Shown here in pieces: positions 35,133 through 43,792 of a stretch of DNA of 64,000 nucleotides. Origin of the DNA: Streptomyces sp. BA2 (GTDB taxonomy: Bacteria > Actinomycetota > Actinomycetes > Streptomycetales > Streptomycetaceae); NCBI RefSeq assembly GCF_009769735.1, contig NZ_WSRO01000002.1:7985001-8049000 (forward strand). Reading direction: 5' to 3'. Made by a program: the position numbers and the translations under genes. Under the pieces are notes generated by a model, which was given only the letters and a program-made list of their open reading frames with translations, did no database searches and was not told the origin of the DNA. Each line of letters opens with the position of its first letter. The first letter of the stretch is position 1.

Positions 35133-36731
35133 TCAGCGCGCGAGTATCGCGGTGAGCGCTGCCGTCAGTTCGCCTTCCGGATCGTCCGCGGCCTTCTTGG
35201 CGCGCCAGGCCACGACGGCATCGGGGCGGATCAACGCCGCTCCGGTCGGCTCGACCCCGTAACGGTCGCACCAGGCATCGCCGCCCGCGACGAAGCGGTC
35301 GCCGATCCGGTACGCGGCCAGGGTGGTCCCGAGACCGCGGGCGGCCTTCTCGGCGGCGGCGACCCACTCGGGGGCTTCGTACCCCGCCAGCAGCACGAAA
35401 CCGCGACCGAACAGGTCGTGGGTGGAGAGCTCCCGCGGGCCTTCGGTGAGGGCGACGTGCGGTGCTCGTCCACCGGGACGCCCGGTGGCCTTCCAGGGAT
35501 CCTCCTGGAGACTGCCGTCGTCGTCGGCCTCGGTGCGGACAGCGGCGGAGTGGTACCGGAACCCCAGGAACTCCTTGGGCATGGGGATGGGGGCGTCGGG
35601 ATCGGACGGGTTGTAGCTGGCGGGCACCCGGCCCTCGGAGATCTTCGCCAGTTCGACCTCGCGCTCAAGAGTGATGGTGACGATCGGGCGCCGCTCGGTC
35701 TCGTACGTGTCCAGCAGGTCGGGTCCCGCCTGTCCGGTGAGAACCAGCGCGAGCCGCCAGGACAGCTCGTAGGCGTCCTGGATGGCGAGGTTGCCGCCCT
35801 GCCCTCCGTTGGGCGGGCAGGCGTGCGCGGAGTCGCCGGCCAGGAACACACGGCCCTGGCGGAACCGCTCGGCCAGCTTGTGATTGATGGCGAAGAAGCG
35901 GGCGTTGACGAAGGTGACGTCGATCTCCGGGTCGCCGATCGCGCGGCGTATCCGCTCCAGGCAGCGCTCCTCGGTGAAGTCCTCCGGCGTCTCGCCCCGC
36001 TCGGGGAAGTAGTCGACCCAGAGCGTGTGCCGCTCCGAGCCGTCCAGGATGAAGCTGGATCCGCTGCCGGGCATCCCGATGACCTCGACCGCGCCCTTCT
36101 CCACGTAGCGCGTCAGATCGGCCTCGAAGGTGAGGATGTACATGTGGCCGATGGTTCCGCTGCCTTCGACGGCGATGCCGAGCATATCCCGGATCGGGCT
36201 GGTGTTCCCGTCGGCCGCCACCATGTAGTCCGCCTCGACCACGTACTCGCGGCCACTGGAGACCTCACGCAGCGTTGCGGTGACCTTCTCGTCGTCCTGC
36301 GTGAAGGAGACCATCTCGGTGCCGAGGCGGATGTCCGCGTCGCTCTCCTCGGCACTTGTACGGAGGATCTCCTCGACCTGGGCCTGAGACACCCAGGCGA
36401 GCGGCGGCACCGCCGACAACTCCTGCGGGTCGGGCAGCCCGGCCTGCGGATCGAGGTGGAGCCGCTCGGGGTCGGCCATGGAGGCACCGTGGCTGATGCG
36501 GGGCCACTGCGTGTCCGCGAGGGCGGTGCGGAGCCGCTCGGCCACGCCGGGCAGCGTGTGGAGCAGCTCCTGGGAACGGGTGTTCAGTCCCCACGCCTTC
36601 GGCAGCGTGGAGGTATTCGGTCGCCGCTCCACCAGCAGAGGGCGCACACCACGCGCGGCCAGACTCAGCGCCGTGGTGAGCCCGGTATATGCACCACCGA
36701 CGACGAGTACAGGAACTCGCTGGACTGACAT
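35133..36731 (-). CDS. FAD-dependent aromatic hydroxylase (PHBH/TcmG-like)
   Basis: 532 residues from ATG 36731 (GGAGG 8 bases upstream; a farther start at 36758 is possible). FAD-binding N-terminus VPVLVVGGAYTGLTTALSLAARGVRPLLVER, the DG fingerprint region YMVAADGNTSPIRDML, and the second FAD motif FLAGDSAHACPPNGGQGGNLAIQDAYELSWRLA. C-terminal thioredoxin-like domain as in TcmG/PgaE-type phenol hydroxylases. Uses NAD(P)H and O2 to hydroxylate a phenolic ring; likely substrates here are p-coumarate-, or orsellinate-derived intermediates. Last gene of the long minus-strand operon. Confidence 0.92.
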   Translation of the reverse strand: MSVQRVPVLVVGGAYTGLTTALSLAARGVRPLLVERRPNTSTLPKAWGLNTRSQELLHTLPGVAERLRTALADTQWPRISHGASMADPERLHLDPQAGLPDPQELSAVPPLAWVSQAQVEEILRTSAEESDADIRLGTEMVSFTQDDEKVTATLREVSSGREYVVEADYMVAADGNTSPIRDMLGIAVEGSGTIGHMYILTFEADLTRYVEKGAVEVIGMPGSGSSFILDGSERHTLWVDYFPERGETPEDFTEERCLERIRRAIGDPEIDVTFVNARFFAINHKLAERFRQGRVFLAGDSAHACPPNGGQGGNLAIQDAYELSWRLALVLTGQAGPDLLDTYETERRPIVTITLEREVELAKISEGRVPASYNPSDPDAPIPMPKEFLGFRYHSAAVRTEADDDGSLQEDPWKATGRPGGRAPHVALTEGPRELSTHDLFGRGFVLLAGYEAPEWVAAAEKAARGLGTTLAAYRIGDRFVAGGDAWCDRYGVEPTGAALIRPDAVVAWRAKKAADDPEGELTAALTAILAR

Positions 36732-36801
36732 GGTCTCTGCCTCCGTTATTGCTGTCATTGGCCGGCTGATTCGTGCGCGTCAGCTGATTTGTGTGCGTCA
36801 T

Positions 36802-37869
36802 TCAAAACGCGGGCGGTGAAGTGTGAAGGGTGCCGAGCGTGGCGACATCGATGACATATCGGTAGCGGACACCGGAAAGATTCGCCCATGCCTCGGAAAC
36901 CCGGTCCGCGGGGATTTTCTCGATCTCCGATGTGATGTGGTGCCGCGCGCAGAAGTCGAGCATGTCCTGGGTCTCGCGTATGCCACCGATGGAGGACCCC
37001 GCGATGCTGCGGCGGGCTCCCAAGAGGGAGAACACGTTGTACGAGGCGGTCGGGTCGCCCGGGGCGCCCACGTGGACGAGGGTGCCGTCGATGCCGAGCA
37101 GGCCCAGGTGGGCGTCCATGTCGATCTGGGCAGGCACCGTGTTGATGAGAAGGTCGAAGTGGCCCGCGAGTCCGGCGAGTTGCTCGCTGTCGCGGGTGTC
37201 CACGAACCGTGCGGCGCCGAAGCTCAGGGCGTCGTCCTTCTTGTCCGGCGACCGGCCGAGCAAGGTGACCTCGGCGCCCATGGCCGCGGCGATCTTCACC
37301 CCCAGGTGCCCGAGACCTCCCATGCCGAGCACGCCGACACGCATGCCCGGACCCGCCTGCCAGCGGCGCAGGGGTGAGTAGACCGTGGCGCCCGCGCACA
37401 ACAGCGGTGCCGCACCGTCGAGTTCGAGCGCGTCGGGTATCCGCAGGACGAAGTGCTCCGAGACGGTGATGGACTGGCTGTAACCGCCCAGCGTCACCGT
37501 CCCGTCGTGGTCACGCGCCGAGTACGTCTTGACGAAGCCTTCCGTGCAGTACTGCTCGTCGCCCGACCGGCAAGGGGCGCACTTGCCACAGGAGTTGACC
37601 ATGCAGCCCACGCCCGCCCGGTCCCCCGGCGCGAACTCCGTGACGGCGCCGCCGACTTCCGACACCACTCCGGTTATCTCGTGTCCGGGTACGAGGGGAA
37701 AGAACGTCCCACCCCAGTCGTCCTGCCCGAAGTGCAGGTCGGTGTGGCAGATACCGGAGAATCTGATGTCGATCCGGACGTCGTTGGCGCGCAGCGGGCG
37801 CCGCTCGATGGTGGTCAGCGTGAAGGGCGCTCCCTTGGCGGGCAGTGACAGCGCGAGGGTGCTGGGCAT
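36802..37869 (-). CDS. Zn-dependent alcohol dehydrogenase, cinnamyl-alcohol-dehydrogenase-like
   Basis: 355 residues from ATG 37869 (ACAGGA upstream). Catalytic-zinc Cys in SGICHTDLHF and GHEITGVV; structural-zinc Cys cluster CGKCAPCRSGDEQYC (~95-110); Rossmann motif VGVLGMGGLGHLGVKIAAAMG. The sequence matches the CAD/YahK/AdhC-type group that reduces aromatic and aliphatic aldehydes with NADPH. Next to a tyrosine ammonia-lyase and acyl-reductase genes it is well placed to reduce a hydroxycinnamaldehyde to the alcohol. 43 bp upstream of the FAD hydroxylase in the operon. Confidence 0.92.
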   Translation of the reverse strand: MPSTLALSLPAKGAPFTLTTIERRPLRANDVRIDIRFSGICHTDLHFGQDDWGGTFFPLVPGHEITGVVSEVGGAVTEFAPGDRAGVGCMVNSCGKCAPCRSGDEQYCTEGFVKTYSARDHDGTVTLGGYSQSITVSEHFVLRIPDALELDGAAPLLCAGATVYSPLRRWQAGPGMRVGVLGMGGLGHLGVKIAAAMGAEVTLLGRSPDKKDDALSFGAARFVDTRDSEQLAGLAGHFDLLINTVPAQIDMDAHLGLLGIDGTLVHVGAPGDPTASYNVFSLLGARRSIAGSSIGGIRETQDMLDFCARHHITSEIEKIPADRVSEAWANLSGVRYRYVIDVATLGTLHTSPPAF

Positions 37870-37912
37870 GGCGATCCTGTTTCCCTTGGAAGCTGTGTTC
37901 AGGGGCGATTGC

Positions 37913-38383
37913 TTACCTGTCCAACGTGATGCGGTAGGTCTCCTTCGGCGTCTGGATGTTCTTCGCCGCCAGCTCGCCGGTCGCGCCGCGATAGGCACCA
38001 GTACCGCCCGTGATGGCCATCCGCACCGTGTCGCTGCCCTTCACCCAGAGGGATTGCGCGGTGAGCTGCCCCTTGGGCAGCTGTATCGACAGCACGCAGC
38101 TGGTGGTGACGTCCGAACCGCGCAGCTCGGTCACCTGGCAGGAACTGCCGTCCTCACCGATCTGTTCACCGCCCCGGGAGAGCTTGTCCGCGTACACGTA
38201 CTCGTCCCCGACGCTCAACCCGTGGGCACCGACATCGGTGTGCACGACGCCGTTGTTGCCCACGTCCAGGTTGATGACCTCCTCGGACGTGGCCTGCGCG
38301 GGAACGGTCAGCACGGCGGATATTCCCAGTGCCAGCAATGCGCTGGCGACAGCACCGGAAATGGCCAGAGTCTTCTTCGACAT
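37913..38383 (-). CDS. Secreted allene-oxide-cyclase/dirigent-like barrel protein
   Basis: 156 residues from ATG 38383 with AAGGAGG at ideal spacing. Sec signal peptide at 1-31 (KKTLAISGAVASALLALGISAVLTVPAQA). The mature part follows the dirigent/AOC-barrel pattern: GDEYVYADKL, GGEQIGEDGSSCQVTELRG, LPKGQLTAQSL, AITGGTGAYRGATGEL. In plants, dirigent proteins steer coupling of coniferyl-alcohol radicals, and AOC-barrel proteins also act as cyclases. Its place between a CAD-like gene and a tyrosine ammonia-lyase gene is remarkable. Actual activity is unknown. Confidence 0.85.
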   Translation of the reverse strand: MSKKTLAISGAVASALLALGISAVLTVPAQATSEEVINLDVGNNGVVHTDVGAHGLSVGDEYVYADKLSRGGEQIGEDGSSCQVTELRGSDVTTSCVLSIQLPKGQLTAQSLWVKGSDTVRMAITGGTGAYRGATGELAAKNIQTPKETYRITLDR

Positions 38384-38395
38384 GCGATGAACCTC

Positions 38396-38473
38396 CTTGG
38401 TGAATGCAGTACTTGGTGATGCGCTGCTTGGTGAACGCACTGCTTGGTGAACGCACTGCTTGGTGATGCGCTG
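38396..38473. repeat. Five tandem 15/16-bp repeats in the AOC-like gene leader
   Basis: CTTGGTGAACGCACTG-type units start at 38396, 38412, 38427, 38443 and 38459 (lengths 16, 15, 16, 16, 15). They fill the 92-bp spacer between the ammonia-lyase stop and the AOC-like ATG. Possible slippage product or regulatory spacer within the operon. Confidence 0.85.
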
Positions 38474-38475
38474 CG

Positions 38476-40110
38476 TCAATCGACGGCGAACTCGTCGTCG
38501 CCGATCCCCGCGGCGCGTCGCAGGGATCCGGTCTCGATCAGCCCGATCACCGCCTCTATGTCCTGGTCCAGACGGCGGTCGTGGGTGACGAAGGCGCTGT
38601 GCTCCCTGATGAGCGCGTGCACGGCCCGGACGGCCGGCGACGCCTTCTCGACGCCCCGCAGATCGAGGGCCTGGGCGAGGGCGAGCAGATGGATGGCCGC
38701 CACCTCGCGCACCAGGCCGTTGACGGTGCGCGCGTCACGGGCCGAGATGGTGCCCATGCTGACGATGTCCTGGTTGTGCGCCTCCGTGGAGCGGGAGAAC
38801 ACCGATGCGGGACCTGTGTGTTTGAGGGCTTCGGCGGTGACGGCCGAGGCTGCTATCTGCATCCCCTTGAACCCGTGGTGCAGCCCGGCCTCGGGATCGT
38901 CCGGGTCCCGTGCGACGACCAGGTTGGGCGGCAGCCCCTCGTTGAACTTCTCGTCCACGACGAGCGCGAGCTGACGGTCGAGCAGGTTGGCCAGGCCGGC
39001 CACCGCGGTCTTCAGACTGTCCATGGACTGCCCGACATGACCTGCGTAGAAGTTGCCGCCGAGATGGAGCCCGGACTCGTCGACGTCGAACAGGGGGTTG
39101 TCGGTCGCGGAGTTGATCTCGGTGGTGAGCCAGCTCTCCGTCCAGTCGAGCGTGTCGCGGACGATGCCGATGATCTGCGGTGCGCAGCGCACCGAGTACT
39201 TGTCCTGGATCCTCTCGTTCAGCTGCAGGAAACTCCGCCCGGCCAGCTTTTCGCGGCGCACCAGGATGTCGTCGAAGGAGGTGGCGAGCCGCGACCCCGC
39301 CAGCAACGTACGGATGGCGTCGGCGGACTTGACCTGGCCCTGGTGCGGCTTGTTCGCGTGGACGAAGGGATGAAGGGCGGACGCGTTGCCGTGCAGGGCC
39401 TCCAGTGTCATGGCTGTCGCGATCTCGGCGACGCAGGCCAACTCCCTTGCGTCCGAGGCGGCGAGGACCGCGTACGCGGCGGCGAAGGAGGTTCCGTTGA
39501 TCAGCGCGATTCCCTCCTTGGGCGCGAGGGACAGTGGCTCGATGCCCTCGTCGCGCAGGGCGTCGAGCGCCGGACGCACGGTGCCGCGGTGCAGGGCCTG
39601 TCCTTCGCCGATCAGCGCCGCGGCCAGATAGCACAGCGGTACCAGGTCACCGCTTGCGCCGACCGATCCGCGTTCAGGAATCAAGGGCAGGATGTCCCGG
39701 CCCAGGCACTCCAGCAGGGTCGACACCGCCTGCGGCCGGATCGCGGAGACTCCCTTGGCCAGCGCGTTGGCCCTGATGAGCATGGCTGCCCGGGCGACCT
39801 CCGGTACGGCTGCGGGACCCACGCCGTTGAGGTGATAGAGCACCAGGTTGCGCTGGAGTTCGTGCGCCTTGTCCGGCGAGATCTGCCGGACGCAGCTGTC
39901 GCCGAAGCCCGTGGTGACGGCGTACATGGGAACTTCCTGCGCCAGCAGCGACTCCTTGAGGCCCACGGAGGCACGCATCCGCTCGGCGGCCGAGGCACTG
40001 AGCGTCACGCGAGTCCCGCCGCCGCTGTGGCGTGCGGCCGCAGCGACGGAGCGGGGGGAGAGGCCGGCTCCGTCGATTTCCATGTGCTGGGCCGTGGGTA
40101 CGTGCGGCAT
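38476..40110 (-). CDS. MIO-type aromatic amino acid ammonia-lyase, tyrosine-specific by signature
   Basis: 544 residues from ATG 40110, overlapping the upstream stop (TGATG). The self-forming MIO cofactor triad Ala-Ser-Gly is in GSVGASGDLVPL (residues ~152-154); catalytic Tyr in YAVTTGFGD (~63). The selectivity pair in NLVLYHLNGVG is His-Leu (~93-94), as in bacterial tyrosine ammonia-lyases; PAL has Phe-Leu and HAL Ser-His. It should convert tyrosine to p-coumarate and ammonia. An aminomutase making beta-tyrosine is an alternative, as those share the fold. Surrounded by adenylating enzymes and an ACP that could activate the acid. Confidence 0.93.
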   Translation of the reverse strand: MPHVPTAQHMEIDGAGLSPRSVAAAARHSGGGTRVTLSASAAERMRASVGLKESLLAQEVPMYAVTTGFGDSCVRQISPDKAHELQRNLVLYHLNGVGPAAVPEVARAAMLIRANALAKGVSAIRPQAVSTLLECLGRDILPLIPERGSVGASGDLVPLCYLAAALIGEGQALHRGTVRPALDALRDEGIEPLSLAPKEGIALINGTSFAAAYAVLAASDARELACVAEIATAMTLEALHGNASALHPFVHANKPHQGQVKSADAIRTLLAGSRLATSFDDILVRREKLAGRSFLQLNERIQDKYSVRCAPQIIGIVRDTLDWTESWLTTEINSATDNPLFDVDESGLHLGGNFYAGHVGQSMDSLKTAVAGLANLLDRQLALVVDEKFNEGLPPNLVVARDPDDPEAGLHHGFKGMQIAASAVTAEALKHTGPASVFSRSTEAHNQDIVSMGTISARDARTVNGLVREVAAIHLLALAQALDLRGVEKASPAVRAVHALIREHSAFVTHDRRLDQDIEAVIGLIETGSLRRAAGIGDDEFAVD

Positions 40111-41162
40111 CAATAGACGCCTTCGATCATCTTCTGGCCGTCCATTTCGGCGACCGGATGAATGTTCCGCAGGGAGTCGCCGGCGCCCGTGGGGCTGGGG
40201 ACCCGCGTGGCCAGGTCGCGTTCGAGGCTGTTGGGCACCATGCCGTACTTGGTGAGGTAGTTCATGACCACGGCTCCCTCCGACCCGAACTCGACGGGCC
40301 GACCGGTGTCCGGGTCGACCACGCGGTAGAAGACGAAGGGGGCGTACGAATCGAAGACCGTGTCGCCCGTGCCCTCCGCGTCGGGGCGCTGGACCGTGCC
40401 GCTGAGGACGGATGTGCTGCCGTACGACCCCCGGAACCGCGTCTTGGGGAAGAGCTCCGTGGACAGGTAGTCCAGGGTGTCGAGATCCATGTGCGCTCCT
40501 GTCCAGATCACGAGGCGCACCTTCTCCTGGATCAGGGCGCGGACCGAGGCCCGTTCGGACAGCCGGGCAAGGAGCGGCGGCGTCGTGATCAGGAACGCGA
40601 TGTCCTGTGACTGCAGGACCAGTTCGGCCTGGTCGACGAGGTGGTCGACGTACGCGCCGGCGCCGGCGGCGTCACCGGCCGCGATGAGGCGCTTCACCCA
40701 GCGCGGATCCAGGTCGATGGAGAACCGGATCCCGCCCCGGGCCTGCGCGATCCTCCTGGAGTACTCGCCGAGCATGTGGGGGCCGCTGGGTGCCACCGCC
40801 AGAGCGTGTCCCTCACCGTCATCGGGGTAGTGGGAGTTCTCCCACGCCATGTACTGATCGAACCACTTCTCGAACATCATGAAGCGCTTGGGAGCTCCTG
40901 TGGTGCCACCGCTCTCGTAGACGGCGAACACCTTCTCCGTCGCGTCCAGGCCGCGGGGGATCAGGTCCTCGACCGGAACGTCGCGGAGTTCGTCCACCAG
41001 GTTGGGGAACTTCAGCAGGTCATCGACGCACCGCACGTCCTCGACCGGATCGAAACCCAGCCGGTCGCGGCGCTCCACCCAGTAGCGGGAGCCCGTGGCC
41101 GGGTCGAAGTGCCAGCGCATCATGGCTCGGACGTGCGCGTCCGCCTGCTCGCGGGCGTTCAT
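40110..41162 (-). CDS. Compact adenylate-forming enzyme, EhpF/phenazine-type
   Basis: 350 residues from ATG 41162. The P-loop YESGGTTGAPKRF (~72-84) and YGSTS motif identify the acyl-adenylating superfamily, but the protein is much shorter than normal CoA ligases (~500+) and lacks a full C-terminal domain. It resembles EhpF, implicated in activating a phenazine carboxylate for reduction to the aldehyde. Translationally coupled to the ammonia-lyase, so p-coumarate is a reasonable substrate. Whether it passes acyl-AMP to CoA, ACP or a reductase is not known. Confidence 0.85.
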   Translation of the reverse strand: MNAREQADAHVRAMMRWHFDPATGSRYWVERRDRLGFDPVEDVRCVDDLLKFPNLVDELRDVPVEDLIPRGLDATEKVFAVYESGGTTGAPKRFMMFEKWFDQYMAWENSHYPDDGEGHALAVAPSGPHMLGEYSRRIAQARGGIRFSIDLDPRWVKRLIAAGDAAGAGAYVDHLVDQAELVLQSQDIAFLITTPPLLARLSERASVRALIQEKVRLVIWTGAHMDLDTLDYLSTELFPKTRFRGSYGSTSVLSGTVQRPDAEGTGDTVFDSYAPFVFYRVVDPDTGRPVEFGSEGAVVMNYLTKYGMVPNSLERDLATRVPSPTGAGDSLRNIHPVAEMDGQKMIEGVY

Positions 41163-41207
41163 GGATTGTCACCGTACTTTCGCGGTCGGGGGTTGAAGGG
41201 CACGAGG

Positions 41208-41957
41208 TCAAACGCCGTGGTACGAGCCGCCGTTGATCTGGAGAATCTGAGAAGTGACATAGCCACCGGGCTCTGAGCACAGGTAGAAGCCGAGCTCCGC
41301 GATGTCGGCCGGATCTCCCGAGCGTCCAAGGGCGGTCTGCCGGACGAGCATGGTCTCCCGCGCGGCGGAGAGGCCGTCGCCGAAGAGGTCGGTGCCCGCG
41401 ACATAGCCCGGCGCGATGGCGTTGACACTGATGCCGCGCCGCCCCAGGCGTGTCGCGAGCGTGTGGACGTACGAGTGGAGGGCCGCTTTCGCGGCGCCGT
41501 ACCCACCTGAACCGCCGGATCCGCGGTAGGCGGCGATGGAGCTGTAGAGCACGATGCTGCCGCCGTCGGCCATGAGCGGGACCAAGCCTTCCACGGCGAT
41601 GACGGAGGTCATCACGTTCGACTGGTACGCCTCCCGCCATTCCGTCACGACGGACTTCACGTCCTCGCTCCCTGACGGCGGGACCGAACCGGCGCAGCAC
41701 ACAAGGCCGTTGACCGGCAGTCCGGTCGACCTGACGTGGTTCTGGAGGAGCTCCGCCGAATCGGCGTCGGACATGTCGAGGGCGAGTGTCTCGACGTCCG
41801 CTCCCGGAACGCTCGATTCGATCTCCTCGGCCGCCCGCGCGAGCCGGTTCCGCTGCCTCGCGATCAGCAGCACCTTGTCGTTGTTCTCGGCGAAACGCTT
41901 CGCCGTGGCCTTTCCGATGCCTGCGCTCGCACCGGTCACCACGATCAACCTGGACAC
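41208..41957 (-). CDS. SDR-family oxidoreductase, FabG-like
   Basis: 249 residues from GTG 41957. Cofactor motif TGASAGIGKATAKRF (9-23), NAG-type CCAGSVPPSG (~88), catalytic Ser in LYSSIAAYRG (~139) and YGAAK (~153). C-terminal GYVTSQILQINGGSYHGV is the usual FabG ending. It reduces a keto group with NAD(P)H, perhaps on an ACP-bound intermediate. Lies 45 bp from the EhpF-like gene. Confidence 0.92.
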   Translation of the reverse strand: MSRLIVVTGASAGIGKATAKRFAENNDKVLLIARQRNRLARAAEEIESSVPGADVETLALDMSDADSAELLQNHVRSTGLPVNGLVCCAGSVPPSGSEDVKSVVTEWREAYQSNVMTSVIAVEGLVPLMADGGSIVLYSSIAAYRGSGGSGGYGAAKAALHSYVHTLATRLGRRGISVNAIAPGYVAGTDLFGDGLSAARETMLVRQTALGRSGDPADIAELGFYLCSEPGGYVTSQILQINGGSYHGV

Positions 41958-42018
41958 AGAAAAATCCTCTGAAGAATTGCGGGGAAAGAGAGAAAGAGAG
42001 AACGAAAGGTGACGGCGG

Positions 42019-43038
42019 TCAGAGCGCCGAGAGCAGGGCTTCCCGGTCCGGTTTTCCGGTGGAAGTCCTTGGTATGCAAGCCAGTTCCACGATCCGCGAC
42101 GGACCGGGGAAATCTCCGAGAGCCGCTCTGATGTCCGCCACGCCCACTCCGCTGCCCCGGCCGGACCACAGGACCACGTATCCCTCCCCGGCGAGCGAAT
42201 CGCCGGGCAGGGGGAGCGCGACGCATTCCGCCTGTGGCAGGCGGGCGCCCAGTCGCTCGTCGACCCTGGCGAGATGCACCTTGATGCCGTTCACCTTGAT
42301 CAGGGAGCTGCCGCGCCCGACGAGTCGGAACGTACGGGGTCCCGTGAACCGCACCAGGTCGCCGGTGGCCCACTGGGCGGGTGGTCCCGTCCCGCTCTCC
42401 GGGCGGGCCAGGCGCGGACCGCGCACCACCAGTTCTTGCTTCCGTTCCGCCGGTGTGCCGACGTCACGTACGAAGGAGATGTCGGGGAAGGCCTCCCACG
42501 GCGCCGCGCTGTTCCCCTCGGGAGCCAGCCGCCGGTGGGCGATGCCCCCGGTCTCGGTCGACCCCAGGATCTCGTGAGCCCGAAGCAGCGGAGCGGCGCG
42601 GCGGACGAGTGCGTGGGCGGTCGGCGGCGGGGCCGCCGAGCTGTGCAGGGCGACGACCGAGCTCGCGCGCTTCAGCGTCGGCCAGCCACGGCGCAGCAGG
42701 TCCCAGGCCATCGGGACGCAGACGACCAGGACTCGCTCGCCGGGGCGCACCGGGAGGGGCTCGAACGGGTCGGTCCACGCCTGGTGGACGCGGACCTTCG
42801 CCATGCGCGGCAGCCACTGACCGAACAGGGCGCCGAACAGGTGCTGCGGCGGGGCGTAGTTGATGACGCGATCGACCTGACCGACGAGACGCGTGCCGAT
42901 CAGCTCCACCTCTCGCTCCATCTGGTGCGGCAGCCGGAACCAGCCACGCGCGACACCCGTGCTGCCGGACGTGTCGAAGCGGATCTCGTCACGCCCCCCA
43001 GCTCGGGGCTCCGCCGTACGAGCCGCCCTCGCCGTCAT
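42019..43038 (-). CDS. N-terminally short acyl-AMP ligase
   Basis: 339 residues from ATG 43038, overlapping the ACP stop (ATGA). It begins close to the P-loop DTSGSTGVARGWF (~22-34), so the first third of a standard ANL enzyme is missing, yet the A5 LGSTETGG, hinge region RLVGRGSSLIKVNGIKV and C-terminal catalytic Lys in TSTGKPDRE are present. Similar short ligases in flexirubin/aryl-polyene clusters load aryl acids onto an ACP. Coupled with the free ACP gene, it is the best candidate to make a p-coumaroyl-ACP. Confidence 0.85.
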   Translation of the reverse strand: MTARAARTAEPRAGGRDEIRFDTSGSTGVARGWFRLPHQMEREVELIGTRLVGQVDRVINYAPPQHLFGALFGQWLPRMAKVRVHQAWTDPFEPLPVRPGERVLVVCVPMAWDLLRRGWPTLKRASSVVALHSSAAPPPTAHALVRRAAPLLRAHEILGSTETGGIAHRRLAPEGNSAAPWEAFPDISFVRDVGTPAERKQELVVRGPRLARPESGTGPPAQWATGDLVRFTGPRTFRLVGRGSSLIKVNGIKVHLARVDERLGARLPQAECVALPLPGDSLAGEGYVVLWSGRGSGVGVADIRAALGDFPGPSRIVELACIPRTSTGKPDREALLSAL

Positions 43039-43346
43039 GCCGCCTGATCCTCGACGCACTCGCGCACGTACTCGGCGGTCCGGTCGAGCGTGCTGAACCA
43101 ATAGCGCACGTCGTCGCCCACGAAATCGACCTCGATGCCGAACTCGCCCTCGACGGCGGTGACGTACTCAAGAGCCGCCAGGCTGTCGAACCCCGGCAGC
43201 GCGTCGGACAGGTCCGCGTCCGGGGCCAGCGTGCGGGCGGCGTCGCCGAAGCGCTTCTCGAGGACCGCCAGGACGCGGGTGCTGGTCTCGGTGTGGTCAG
43301 AGGCGCGGTGAGAGGTGTGTTCAGAAGTGCGGTCAGAGGTGTGCAT
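43035..43346 (-). CDS. Free acyl carrier protein
   Basis: 103 residues from ATG 43346. Phosphopantetheine site Ser in LPGFDSLAALEYV (~59), acidic four-helix pattern with FGIEVDFVGDDVRYWFSTL. A His/Ser/Thr-rich N-terminal extension precedes it. Overlaps both neighbours by a few bases, so stoichiometric co-expression with the acyl-AMP ligase is expected. Likely carrier for an aromatic acyl group. Confidence 0.92.
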   Translation of the reverse strand: MHTSDRTSEHTSHRASDHTETSTRVLAVLEKRFGDAARTLAPDADLSDALPGFDSLAALEYVTAVEGEFGIEVDFVGDDVRYWFSTLDRTAEYVRECVEDQAA

Positions 43347-43779
43347 GCCTGGAACCTTTCTCTTGGCTGCGGCCGCCCGGTGGCGGGCCGCCGCTCGTCA
43401 TCGACCCCGAGTCCAGGTAGAAGACCCGGTCGGGTTGCGTGGGTTCGAGCCGGACCGTCAGGTGGGAGGTGGCGGGGTCGAGACCGAGCGCCTCCCTGAT
43501 CTCCTCGGCCAGTTCGGTCCGGTACGCGGTGTCGCGGTCTGGATGGATGTGGCACACGACGGACGCCCACCGGGCGTGCTTGTCCTCGCCCGTGCCGTCC
43601 CCGTAGGGCGTCAACGGCACCCCGCCGGCGAAGTACGTCATGGGCTCCGTGGTCCGGAAGGTGACCACGACGTGCGCGGCGTCCGAACCGTGCGCGGCCA
43701 TCCACCGGGTGAGGCGCAGAGTGGCTTTCAGCCGCGCGGAGGGGGTCAGTGGGGTGCTGGTCACATCGATGGTCGGCAA
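43333..43779 (-). CDS. Tautomerase-superfamily-like protein
   Basis: 148 residues from TTG 43779 (AAAGGCG upstream). After Met removal the N-terminal residue is Pro (PTIDVTSTPLTPSARLKATLRLTRWMAAHG), the catalytic base of 4-oxalocrotonate-tautomerase enzymes; HVVVTFRTTEPMTYFAGG fits their second strand. It could isomerise a keto-enol or double bond in the pathway. The C-terminal ~30 residues are low-complexity and overlap the ACP start. Family assignment is by motif only. Confidence 0.6.
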   Translation of the reverse strand: MPTIDVTSTPLTPSARLKATLRLTRWMAAHGSDAAHVVVTFRTTEPMTYFAGGVPLTPYGDGTGEDKHARWASVVCHIHPDRDTAYRTELAEEIREALGLDPATSHLTVRLEPTQPDRVFYLDSGSMTSGGPPPGGRSQEKGSRHAHL

Positions 43780-43792
43780 GATTCCGCGCCTT

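Noticed and set aside
38396..38473. CRISPR-like array
   Set aside because: Direct tandem units without spacers.
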